DNA from: Echinococcus granulosus
Taxonomy: Eukaryota; Platyhelminthes; Cestoda; Cyclophyllidea; Taeniidae
NCBI RefSeq assembly: GCF_000524195.1
Contig: NW_020170499.1
Coordinates: 84,435-140,171 of the forward strand
Direction of reading: 5' to 3'
Length of the DNA stretch: 55,737 nucleotides
Shown here: positions 12,627 through 23,900 of the stretch, in pieces
Layout of the letters: each line of letters starts with the position of its first letter
Position numbering within the stretch: the stretch's first letter is position 1
The notes under the pieces: generated by a model
Databases searched by the model: none
What the model saw: only the letters and a program-made list of their open reading frames with translations
What the model was told of the DNA's origin: nothing
Position numbers and translations under genes: made by a program

Positions 12627-12769
12627 CTAAACTACGTTGTGAATCGTCCATGACTCGGCCTCTTCAACAGGCTTCCCACTCTCCTGTGCGTTTATGACGA
12701 AGCTACCTTCCACCTCAAGGATAACTGAAAAGTTGACGGATCTACTCCATAGAAAAATGCCACCTACTG
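12627..12769 (-). CDS. Possible terminal exon
   Basis: On the minus strand an acceptor (atccacag) at about 12770 opens a frame beginning GGIFLWSRSVNFSVILEVEG and ending in a TAG at 12627. It reads like protein and lies downstream of the B-box gene exons, but the intron phase needed (1) does not match the last exon I can place there. It may be a terminal exon of that gene or spurious. Confidence 0.3.
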
Positions 12770-13114
12770 TGGATGGTTGAGTTTGACAGGCAGTGATAAT
12801 GCTGAACCGCCTGAATCTACGCAAACATTTCTACACTAATCCATTGACATTCTAGCTGTACTCACTGTAAAACCTCCAATCCGGCAGACATTTTGAATCA
12901 GTAATTGGCTGTTCAATCGAGAAATGAACTTCCTATTAGTTTACATCCAAAGTTGCTCAGTTAGAAAAAAATACAAAAATTTCGCTTATCAAAGATCAAC
13001 GTCAGCTGGAGACAAGTTTTTAACCTAATTAATGTCTGTCAAAACACACGGATTTTTTTATCACCGTCATCGTGTAAAGAAGAGCATATTTTGACCCTGC
13101 TGACGTTAATGAAG

Positions 13115-14322
13115 TCACATCTTCTTCAACTCCAGGCAGCTGACGTCGAGGTTCTTGTTGACCTTTTGAAGCAGCTCCGTATTTGATTGGACATCCGAGT
13201 GACCTTGAGGGTGGTCGTAACCGTCCAATGGGAGGAGGAGACTGTTCTGTTCGAATAGGGGACCAAACTAGACAAGGAAATAGAAAAAGGGTGGGTAACA
13301 AATTTGGGGGGGAGTAGATTTGAGGAAACAATGAGCGTCACTACCGCAAAATGTGTCAAAATCTTACAGAGGAAAAGGCGTTAGTAAGGGATAGTTTGAA
13401 GACTTCCTTCGATCTCGGATCTCCTATGGCAATTTGGAGTTCTTCCATCCGCTCGTAGACGCTTTTAGCCACCTTTATGAAATACATCATTTCGTACACA
13501 TCCTAAAATAAGATTTAAAGCTGATACAACTGGTCATTTTTTTATTTTAAATTAATTTTTGATTTTGGATAACAAATGACCTGGATTAGTATTGTTAGGC
13601 AAGCAAATTACTGCAGAGATGGCTGAACTACCCCTTAACCCATTTTCGGGCTAAAACTTACACCACTTATTAGAACCCTCGGAATCTGCCGAAGGAGGTA
13701 CTTCAGGGAGTTGGAAATTTTAATTCGTCGGTCCACGAGCGAGCCAATGAAGGAGGTGCATACGGAAGCAGTGCCTCGATAGACGTCTAGGGCGCGATCC
13801 AGCGCTATGTTGCTGGCTATAATAAGGTCTAACATAGATTTGTCGATCTCCAGCACTAGACGGTGACGTGTCTGATTCTGACTGTTGGTGGCTACTAGCT
13901 TACGAAGGCTCTCCAAGCGATTTCTCACATTTTCGGCATGCTGAAGTGGATGGAAAGAAGGACAAACATGGAAAACGTCAATGAAAAATTGGGAATTCGG
14001 AATCTGGTGTTTTGACTTCAAAGGAATCGCATTCGTGCTGATGCAACACCTTCCTGAACATGTTTTAAGAACTTGTAAGTAAGTGTCCTTACTTACGGTA
14101 TCAAAGTGAAGGCGAAAACAGACGTCGCATAGAGCGAGACCGCAGAATTCGCATTTGGAGGTCTGTGCATCGATGTCGCAGCACATCTTGCAGTGGTGCG
14201 CCTCCATTTGTGAGTAAAGAGTGGATCTTTGACATCTTAACTTCGCCACCACCAATTCTCTCGTCAACTTGTCTTCATCTGCCTCGTCAATTTCTGAATC
14301 GGCTTTTGCAACTTCGAAGGCG
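13115..14322 (-). CDS. B-box zinc finger / coiled-coil protein (TRIM-like), partial
   Basis: Four exons join in frame: 14322-14097, 13940-13662, 13502-13368 and 13267-13115 (TGA), with GT/AG borders. The first encodes an acidic stretch and a zinc finger CKMCC...CEFCGLALCDVCFRLH, spaced CxxC-x9-CxxC-x4-CxxC-x3-H, which fits a type-1 B-box. The second is helical (begins HAENVRNRLESLRKLVATN) and the third (DVYEMMYFIKVAKSVYERME) continues a probable coiled coil. The fourth ends NLDVSCLELKKM and stop, although a donor-like GT overlaps that stop. This order resembles the B-box/coiled-coil part of TRIM or RNF207-like ubiquitin ligases. No RING exon or start codon was found. The first exon needs a phase-2 partner upstream, so the 5' part is missing from my model. 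Subfamily not assigned. Confidence 0.6.
14100..14201 (-). other. B-box type 1 zinc-finger segment
   Basis: Eight Cys/His ligand candidates lie in one exon with B-box-1 spacing: C-x2-C, C-x2-C, C-x2-C, then H. A RabBD/FYVE-like finger is a less likely alternative, because the second pair is only four residues before the third. Confidence 0.6.
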
Positions 14323-15009
14323 CTGGAGTGAAAGTAAAGGCAGGTCAGGCAAAAGTACAACTTCAGTCAACGTTGAAGGTATATATCAGGCCTTGGGGAC
14401 GTGGAAGGTAAGAGTGAGATCGATGGTGTATCTTTCAGTAAACTTTTACTTCTTCCCTTGCGGATTGCAATGGCAGTAGGCTTACACGATCGCCCTTTAT
14501 AAGCCCATTTGTTCCACTGGGCGCGTCGTTGAGAGCTTTAGTTTCTTGAACCGGACAATGCACTGTGAATGTCTGAACCTGCGGAAATCCACGGCTGAAG
14601 AAAGATGGAAATTGCATGCACTTCTGCTAAATGAGTCAAAAGTTGAGTATCAAAGGGCGGCTTCCTGGAAATAAGAGTGGCCCTTCTCCGCATTAGAGAA
14701 GGCGTGATGGCGCATTATTCAAGTCACACATCAGGTCAGCATTCCTTGGGTGTTGAAGGGAAGGTGATAGTCAAATCTACAAACTAGATTTTAGCTAAGA
14801 ATCTCAAATGCGCTCCTCTTTGAACCTGCATTGAAGTCGCCACAATGCTGTCTACTTAAGAGGTGGATAATTATCCATGGCTGCTTCCATCTGTATGTGG
14901 ACATCCTGGAGGCGTGTTGGATGTCAACCCGCCTTCCATACGTCAACATACACTTGCATCTGAGTGACGTGACTGACAACAGATGAGTCTCGTGGCATTG
15001 CAAGAGAAG
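14323..15009. other. Gap between two minus-strand gene models
   Basis: One exon-like block is visible on the minus strand at about 14490-14579: acceptor tttccgcag, frame VQTFTVHCPVQETKALNDAP, donor gtaagc. It is phase 0 at both ends and fits neither neighbour as modelled. Nothing else is recognised. Confidence 0.3.
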
Positions 15010-18000
15010 CTATAGCTGTGTAGACGCCTCCTGACGCGGAATAGCATTCATCACAGGTGTCGAGGAAGCGCCCAATGGGAAGGCGAGCTGCAGAAAATCA
15101 TAAATGCTCCTTTTGTCATGCGAGACCACCATCACAACGTCGTCGTCGTCATTATCAGCTCCTTCTATATCGTCATCCTTTCTCGTGGTCGACTTCAATT
15201 CACTTCAAGTCGATGCGGTTGCAGTGGCGGTGATAGCGCGTTCGGTGATTACGAGACGGTGCTTCCATTAGCCATTGATGGTGTTTCAAGCCTCACCTCA
15301 CCCATTCCACCCCAACCCACTGCCTGCTCCTCATAGCCCTCCTCCTCAGCTCTTTTGTTGCCTCACCAAATTGTGGGCCTCAATGGAGTAGACGAGGGAC
15401 AACAGTGCATGCCATCGGCATCGACGAGTCCCCAGACCTACGTGAATGTTCTCATCCCACACACAGACCCTTCAAGGGCAGTAAAGATCCTCCTACAAGT
15501 GCCACGCGGTAATCCCATCACCCTCGTTTGCATGACAGACTCGCGTTTGAGTGCGCTAGAAGTGTTCGAGAAGTGAGTTGGCACGACGGTGCTTCAGAGC
15601 AGAGGGGGACAAGTGAAGGTACTCACGTGTTCTTGGTGGGTTCGCATGCAGCGTCGTCGATGTCGGAGGTGGAGATGCCCAAATCTGTGGACGTGTCACT
15701 GGATTGCTGCAAAGAGGAAAGAATGCGTACGAAGGCGTGAACACAACATTCATGGCTTGTCACCTGTTGGCGATGATGTGAAAAGACAGTGGGCTTGGCT
15801 ACCTGAACGAGACGTGTTTGACGTCGTCTGCATTGCCTGCATTCCTGGTTGCATGAGGTGGTGATGGAATCCTCCTGTAGTGGCTTCGACCTTTCCTCGG
15901 CTGCTCGCCTCCACTTGTTCGTCATTCGCCTACAGAAGGCAGGTGGTGGTGGTGAAGGGAGAGAGAGAGTGACAGGTGACTCGTCAACTGACAACTGCTT
16001 TTTATCCCCTCGACTAGAGTTGTGGATGATTGAGACGCTTGGTGAGCACAACAACGAGGAGGCGAAGGACTGCCTGATGCAATGCACCTGATGATAAAGT
16101 GGCAGCTCGACAATTTGAGGTGAGAGGTGAGGTGCCACTTCTTTGCGTCGCGACCACACTGCCACCAGACCTTCCTCCAGTCCCCCGTGGTGCTCCCCTC
16201 GCCGCTGAATAGGCTCGTACGCCAAATAAGGCACAGATTCTCACCACAATGGAGGCATTCGAAGAACTTTTATTAGCTCTCCGCTCACGTGAGTTTTTTT
16301 TTCTTTCACAATTTTCCCCCCTTAGCCCCCTGTTAGGGGAAATTAAAACAGGACTGGCATTCGCTAATGTGCAGACACCGGAAAAGAAAATAAAAATGAG
16401 GAGGAGACAATTAATTTTTAATTTTGGAAGGCTGGAAAACCAATCTCTACTTCTTAAGCCTCGATATTGCTGAAATTGCCTTCTCAAATTCTTCAACCTC
16501 GACTAATTTAAAACGCTAACGTTGCTGCTTCCCACACATGACTTCCCACTCCCATTAACAAAATTGTTTGTGGCTTTTGGTATGTAAGTTATTTGCCGAC
16601 GCACCTTCGGCTATGACCCAATTTGCGACGATAATCCACGGGTTCGTCGACGTCGGAAATGCCAGATGACGACAACTAAAGCGGTGAAAAGATGTTTATC
16701 CACTACCTCTGTCTGGACGTTGACCTCAACCATTGAGAGATGACAGATTTACCGATGAGTCGATTGCGCGTCTGTACGGTCGTCGAGTTACCTTCTTGAA
16801 GCATCGGTGGGACCACTCGTCGTCTGAAGACGTTCTCTCACCGTTCACCTCGGAAGTGTCGCCAGAAATGCTGGAAGGGCTCCTGAAATGGATGGAGGAG
16901 CATCTTTAACTAAGCCGCTGACGCAATTGACGACGTGAAATTGTGCGAGAGGGAGCGCTTCACTTACGTGTTGAAGAAGTCCCGTGCGTCTCTATCCTTG
17001 TCGTCGGAGTGAATGATGTCGGAGACATCAGATATCTTTCGTCGACGTGTTGGCAACTGGAAAAGTAATTTAAACAATTTTTGTTCTGAAACCATCGAGT
17101 CTACTTGGACCTCGACACACCTCCTTTCTCCCGTTCTTCAATCTGAATGGTAGACTGGGTGAAACGATTAGCTCCATGACCACCAACAGATGGTTTGACG
17201 TCAAAAGCTTTGTTTTGATAGAGTTCGACAGACAACAACACCGTGGTGACCCGCTCAATTAACTGGATACGCAAGGAAAAAGCCTCAAGGCCTGCGCCTC
17301 AAGGAAGGCACATCGACTACTCTCCCCAGGCCGGGTGACAACTCACCACGATTGCATGCCGTCTACGAGGGCTGCGTCGGGCTGGAAAGCTCTTATTTAT
17401 TTGAACGCTCGTATCACAACTCCTCGCCGCCTCGTCACGTCCATATTTCTCCCTGTGGTGTTGCGTGGGCGACATCTCCTTGCCGCCACATTCCACATCA
17501 GAAAGACTCTGGAAGCTGTGGAGGGAAGAGGAAATGAAGTTGGGGGAGGGAGGCGGGTACTGGGGGGGGGGGGGCAGTCGGGTTTATCAGTAGGTGTCAT
17601 AAATCTTGCCACTGCAGTACTCCTTCTTGCTCTACCACGTGATGCTCAATCGTCATCGCCTTGAGATACTTGTCAGTTCTTGTGGCAGAGGCTGTTCACT
17701 TTCTCTTCATCTAAGTGTGTGCATGTGTTTTTTAACCCCACTTGATGATGACAGGGTGCTCTCTCATTGACGTATTCAGCCGACATCGTAAATATTGGCT
17801 GGACTGTCGCTTCCACTGCGGTACTTCCACCTCCACCACTGACGTCAATCTCGCGGTGTCACGCAAAGGCATCGCCTGAGGGTCACATGGACGACATCGA
17901 CACTGTCGAGTGGATGAGCGGAGACCAACTTTGGGCACCTCGGGATAGCAGTGGGATGGAAACCCAACGAGATCTGACTCGTCAGGTTTAAGATTAAGGC

Positions 18001-18619
18001 CGCGACGCCTCGAAAGGCACGTTGATGGAAGGTTTGAGAGAGCGTGAATGAATGTTTTCTAACCTTGAGGCTGAGAGGCCTGATCTGCGAATGGAGCAGC
18101 GAGGAGAGACACCTCCCCAAGGGCCACGCGCTTGGGAAGGTGACTGGAACACCATCCCCAGCGCTAACTTGTGTCGCTTGAACGATGTGAAGGCGTGACA
18201 AGCTCTCTCTCTCTCTCTCTCTCTCTACCTCGGAGGCCCGAGGTGAGAATAAAGTGGCGGTGGAAGAAAGCGACACGTGAATCCACTCATTGCCATCTAC
18301 ACAAGAGCTTAACTTCACTTTGATCAATAATTTGACACTATGGCAGGGAATGAAATCTGACAGTCGGTCTTGTTGCACTGCAAATTCCCTCGTGTAGGAG
18401 GGATTCGGTGCCTTTTGAGAACCTCATTGCGATGTCTATGACCTTAGTTAGTGACTGGTATTGTAGTATTTAAAAAAATTCTTTTTTGCCACAATTTTTA
18501 CAGCAGAAGAAGCATTTGGAGTCGCCACAATTATTGATTTTGGATAAGGAAGCGCAATGTGAAACTTACGTCTGCAATGTGCCCGTGACTTCGTCCACGT
18601 CGGAGTAGCTGGGTGCCAT
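15010..18619 (-). CDS. Disordered protein with repeated Ser-Asp-Val-Asp motif; eight-exon model
   Basis: Exons: 18619-18570 (ATG), 17515-17347, 17056-16968, 16882-16792, 16675-16605, 15929-15803, 15706-15627 and 15202-15010 (TAG). All junctions keep one frame, giving about 289 residues. Intron phases alternate 2,0,2,0,2,0,2. Four exons of the 0-to-2 type carry the motif: YSDVDE (start exon), ISDVSD, ISDVDE and TSDIDD. The second exon adds LSDVE. Others are basic, such as RMTNKWRRAAEERSK, or acidic, such as DDDIEGADNDDDDV. No signal peptide, membrane helix or enzyme motif is visible. Seven donors and acceptors look good, but the acceptor of the last exon (acttgaag) is weak, so the gene may instead continue toward the B-box exons downstream on the same strand. 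Family not recognised. Confidence 0.55.
15264..15783. repeat. Inverted duplicate, copy 2 (inside the SDVD gene)
   Basis: Reverse complement of 7458-8012. It covers the 15627-15706 exon, the end of the upstream intron and most of the following intron. Because this copy has compatible partner exons on both sides, it is the likelier parent of the 7.5 kb copy. Confidence 0.85.
18203..18226. repeat. (CT)n microsatellite
   Basis: Uninterrupted CT dinucleotides inside the first intron of the SDVD gene. A 13-base G run follows at 17562-17574 in the same intron, and a single N is at about 18936, outside the gene. Confidence 0.9.
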
Positions 18620-18639
18620 GTTGGAGAAGGTAGGAGGCA

Positions 18640-20960
18640 GGGCGGGGTGTTATTATTGACACACCCGGGTACTGGCAGTGGTGGAGCTAATGCAGACAAG
18701 CAGATGGGAGTTAATGACAAAGGTATGATGAAAGCGACTTCTTAGCTTTGACGGATCGACGCATCACAGCGAATCACTGACGAGAGGCTGGCAATCGAAC
18801 AACTGCCTTCGAGCGATAATTGGTGAAGGCGATGCCGCCACCCTATTGGGTAGATCTTAACCAATCCCATGCACCACATCGCCTTTAAGCTTATTTTGGT
18901 TGGTTTATTTTCTTGTTTGGTTTATTAAAAAAAGTNTTTACAATGATTGGATAAGATGAAATTTTATAGAAGAGGACTTGGTTAAGGTGAATTACGATAG
19001 GTAACAAGTAATCATGGTAGAATCTCTTCACAGGTGAAGCATCACGTTGGCAGTATTCCGGAAGTCCGAGTCAAGCTTACCTGAACAAAGACAAGTAAGC
19101 AAACAATGACAACTAATTAACGATCATTTAGACAAATAGCGTCCTATTTACCACAGTAAATAGGTTAGGTTCAATTGTTCAATGAAATCTTAAGACGAGA
19201 TGAGCCAAAATAGGCACTCCACAGTAGTTTTAGAGGCGACAAGCACCTTCAGACTTGATATGAAATCCATGTTCAAGAGTAGCTGGCTAGGTGGGTAGCT
19301 AATATAAGTACCAAGTACCGATGATTGTTAGGCCCCTCGAATGACTGCAGCATTTAAGAGCGCCAACGAAAATGCAACTGTTTCGGTACCGTTTTGCACA
19401 TTTGCTTGCTGTCAGTTTAAGTGACGTAGGAAAGTAAAGGTGAAGAAGAAATCGTGAGCCGCTTTAGCGCAACAGGCATTGCGTGTACTTTCATGAATGA
19501 AGTGGACAAAAGGACGAAAGAAATGCAGTACAGTTAAGGCCAAGATTAAGGGGTTGTTCAAGTGGCAACTTTTTAGGCAGTAGAGCATGTATTCCATTAC
19601 TCACTTGTGCATATCAGGGTATGAAACACGCTCACGTTTACAAATTGGACCAAAATCCCCCCCCTCCCCGCTGTAAAAATGCTAAATCACGCAAGAAAAC
19701 CCCAAAAATGGGCACTAGTAGATACACATAAATCAGTTTTAGATTCCACGTTTTAATTTGGGACGTTACAATTTAAAACTTGTTACCAAAATCTAGCAGG
19801 AGATTATCATAGAAAAAGCAGCAAAACCATCAGACGACAGCACCTTATTAATGTAGCGTGTAGCACGCAATTAAAAAGCTTCGCACAGTAAAATCATTTA
19901 GGCATCCTCAGCTTTCATTTTGCCTGACGAAGTAACCATCCCGTGGTGCCTTGAGCTCACTATTAACTCATCACTCCGATTTGACATGCCTTATGGCGAT
20001 TTTACACCATAGCTATACTATTTAACCACCGAGCGGCTAAAAATCGACCACATTGTTTTTCTCACTAGTAAGGTTGAACACTGAGAAGACTTTTTATTTA
20101 AGAAAAAAACCGTTAGAGTAGGTGTATAATCCAGAAACAGTAAATTTTCATGCTTTTCTTATAAAAACCAAAATGAGAACATTGAATTAATGTGGTCCAC
20201 CATTACATTGTAAATTTGTTAAAGAGTTCGTGGATCTTACTGTCCTTATTAAACAAACCAGTGCTCCTCATAATCAATGCTTATTTCTGATGCAAAAAGT
20301 CTCTCCTTATTTCTAAAAATACCTTGCTAGTAGCGAAAATCTAGAAATTGTTAAAAAGTACAGAATAAGATACGTCTACCTGAGTAACCAGATGAAATTT
20401 TCGAAATACACTACCCATAATCCTATGAAGCCCAAAAGCAGTTCCAATTCAAATATAAAACCAAAACATTTTAACGTACCTTTAGACAAAACTGCCTTTT
20501 ATTATTAACCTTGGCCCTTCGGTTAAAATTCTGTGTTTGTTTTTAATTGATCAAATTTAGTCCCCTACAAATTTGTTGATTCGGTGTTAGAATTGGATTG
20601 GTTCTCCACGTCTTGCCGCATTGTGCTTTGGTGTGTTACGTTCGCCTTTCTGTTTCATCATGTTCGTTCCATTAATCTCTCATAATTTATGCTAATCCAG
20701 CAGTATTTTGACAAAATTGGAAACAGAACCTTTTTTTCACAGTCTAATTTTTCGGTGCTGGTTTTGTTCCGGCAATTCGCTAGACTATTTGATCGAGCTT
20801 CCATATTCCACATAAAACCAAAGTGTTCTGCGAGTGTGACTTTAAGCAGTAGCGAGTGTTCGCGAGTTTCCCACTCTTACTGCAACTAACTTTTGAGTTA
20901 ACTTCATTTTTTACATCAAGAGCGGTAGAAAGTATGACATTAATTTAAGTAGCTTGGGAC
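18640..20960. other. No gene recognised
   Basis: AT-rich sequence with one ambiguous base at about 18936. Only short frames without splice context are present. It should contain the promoters of the minus-strand SDVD gene and the plus-strand RPN2 gene, but no clear TATA or CCAAT pair was seen. Confidence 0.45.
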
Positions 20961-20967
20961 TTACGGT

Positions 20968-20983
20968 CTTGTTGCTCTTGTAG
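20968..20983 (+). promoter_or_regulatory. Splice-acceptor-like site just 5' of RPN2 ATG
   Basis: A pyrimidine-rich stretch ending ttgctcttgtag stops 2 nt before the start codon at 20986. It is either a cis acceptor for a 5'UTR intron or a spliced-leader trans-splice site, as is common in flatworm mRNAs. Confidence 0.4.
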
Positions 20984-20985
20984 AA

Positions 20986-23900
20986 ATGGCCACAGTTTGG
21001 TACTTCATCATCCTCCTTGCAGCGTTAGTTATCGCTGCTCCAAATTCAAACTCATCACCTGCTCTCCCTATTGGCGCCCTGGACGCACAGGACGTGGCGC
21101 ACTTCTTAGGCGTATTCAGTGATTTCAACAAAGACAGCATAAAGGATGCTCATTACGCTTACATTGGCAATTCGGTTTTCAATCGGAATACCCTTGACGG
21201 CTTGTCCTGCGATCACTTGAAGTCCCATTTTGACTCCTCTGATGCAGAGATGCAATACTACGCTCTTTCTGCTGCCAGGGGAGTCAAATCCTGTACTGTG
21301 AGTTTCTTAATTTTCCACTGAGGTTTCTTTTTTTCTCTTAGCTTAATCTTCATTTCTCCTCCTTAGCCCAAGGTTTCACAACCACACCAGCTGAAGGACG
21401 CCTTGAAGCAGGAAAAATTAACAGTGGATCAACTGTATTACCTTGTCTCTAGTGCAAATATTGCTCTAGTCAGTATTGACAAGGCGGTTGTGCTGAAACT
21501 GCTCACTGCCTTCGCTGCCAGAGAAACTGGACCATCTGGGTAGGTGTCTACTTATCTTTTTGTGAGTAGCGATTGCTCTTCAGGCTCTCCGCCATACTTG
21601 CCACCGCGGCTATCGTCAAAGGTGCAAAACCCAAAGAGCTGGAACCATTTTCTCTCGTAGTTCCAAAACTTGTTGAACAAGCCGATGAAGCTGATGGCAC
21701 TATTCTTTTCGTAGGCCTCATTTCCTACTTAATTTTGCATTTTCTAGTTTGAAAGGGGTGCTTATACAACGGCCTTCGCGGTGGAAAGTATATTCAGTTT
21801 TGCGGCGGCTCTAAAGGAGGCACCCGCTTTAACTGATGTAAGACATGAGTAACCGTTTTAGGACAGTCTGCTTCACGTCTCATTTAATGTGTTGTTTCTT
21901 ATTTCATACAGCAACAGGTTATAAAATTCGGGAATTTTTTGTATGAAAGACGTCGCGCCCATCAGATTCGCACAGCAGCTCGTGTTGCGTCTGCTTTTAA
22001 AGTTTTGACGACGAATCCCTTTGTGGTGAGTACATTTTACCATGCTTTCTGACTACAAACTAGGATGTCTGGTTTTCAGTCGTGTTATTCGGCTAAGATG
22101 TATCCACAATATGTGCTTCAGTATGTACCCGAGTATCAAATTTCACATGGTCTGAAACAGTCGAGCTGAGGGCAGATTGTGACTCCATTTGTAATGAATC
22201 ACGAGTTATTTTCACATGTTTGATTGTCCGATAGACTCCAGTGGTTGTGTATGGGGCAACAGCTAGTGAACGAGCTGGAGTCTCAGAAATCCTCGTGACA
22301 TCCTCGCGTCGTCTGCATCTGCGCCTTTTTGACCTTCTTGGCGCACGATTGGATGCTACAATGCGGGTTGAAGCGGGTGCTCTTTACTCCAACAACGAAA
22401 CTGCTTCCAATGCATCCATTGGTCCATCTAACCTGGGAGAGATCAAACGAGACAGTTCAATGTGAGTTCTGCATCTAGTACTGTCAAGGGAATGGTAGAG
22501 GTCTTTTTTTTAAAGTTGAATTTAAAAGTGTAATCTTTCCTTTAGTGACGCTTTTGAGTTAGATTTGGATGCGAAAGTGGGGGCTATTCCGCGCGGCCGT
22601 TATGCATTGGAAATAACCGCAACTCCGACACAAAAGAATGCTTCAAAGGCGCTTCTAGCTGGAGTCGTGAAGTCGAGGGTGAGTTTTAGGCTCTAATTGT
22701 ACTCGTAAAAGGGGACTTATGGGCTCATAAGAAAACGCGCAAGAATCGGGGAATACTTGCTTGTCGGCCTTGCCCTCTCTTGCATTCATTTATCTGTGTC
22801 AGGAGTAAATTAAGTATAGAGAAGCGACTTTGGCATCCGAAGACAGCTTGTTGCAAATCACCAGTGCTGAAATGCCACCGTACTGCTTTAAGGCTACTTT
22901 AGGCTCTGGAATGAAGTAAATCACGGTCTTTTTCATCAAAAAGCATCATTAACTTCAGTAGTTTTGGCACCCGACGTGCGTCAAATTGTCGAATTCGCGC
23001 ACGTTCGTACATGATTCTTGTGTTCACCGTTTCCATGGAAGAATTCATCTTCTGTACACTTCTACGAATGGTTGTGTTAGTTCTACATCCACGATCAAGC
23101 GGGTTGACTGAGTGACCGTGGTAACGATTGTAGCACTGTACAATCGTAATTATCGTTCAAACTATTTAAAGGCCTAACTTCTAAGTGGTTGAGTGGCTCA
23201 TTATCCTGCCCGTAAAGTGCTGAAAGTCTTCTCTACACCTAAGTGGTTCGGGTTCTACGTACTCATTACCATTCTTGCCTGCTGTCTTAGTTAACGGTGC
23301 GTAGATTAGACTGGCCCAGGGAAGGTACATGCACCGGCCGCCAGTATAAACACCCTGTTTGATTTAAACCCTCTCGCATTACCATATTTGCCATTGTTCT
23401 TCGCGTTATTTTCCAGATCCCGCTGCGTGTGGTATCTCCCTTGAAGGTGGAAAAGGCCCACATTAAGCTGTCCGATTCAACAAAAAGCCTTGTTGATAGT
23501 CCGTAAGTTGAAGTGTCTATTTTTTTTGTATCCAAAGTCTCTGTTTTGTCACCCTTGTGTGTGGCACAAAGACAGTGATTTTTTTTCCACTGAATTTTGT
23601 CAACGCTCTCACGATAGGTAAGGAGAGAGAACTGCTTTGTTAATCGAGCTAATAGCCAAGGCGACCGACTCCGCAGGACAGTCTCATTGTTCGCACCCCA
23701 TGCTTACATTTAATGGTGTAAATCACCACCCATCTTGACTACCCTTCCCTCTCCGTCGTGCCTCAGTTACTTCATGCAAAATTCCACATAAATAATGCAA
23801 ACCCCTTTCCTGAAAGCAGACATACTGTAGAATTGGTAAATTTGGCACAGGCAGTTTAGAACCCTCTTGATGACTTCCAACACCTGGGTCTTCCTTCTAG

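Noticed and set aside
15623..16234. 203-codon continuous minus-strand ORF
   Set aside because: It reads through introns. Two real exons (15929-15803 and 15706-15627) with good splice sites lie inside it, and the rest is not protein-like.
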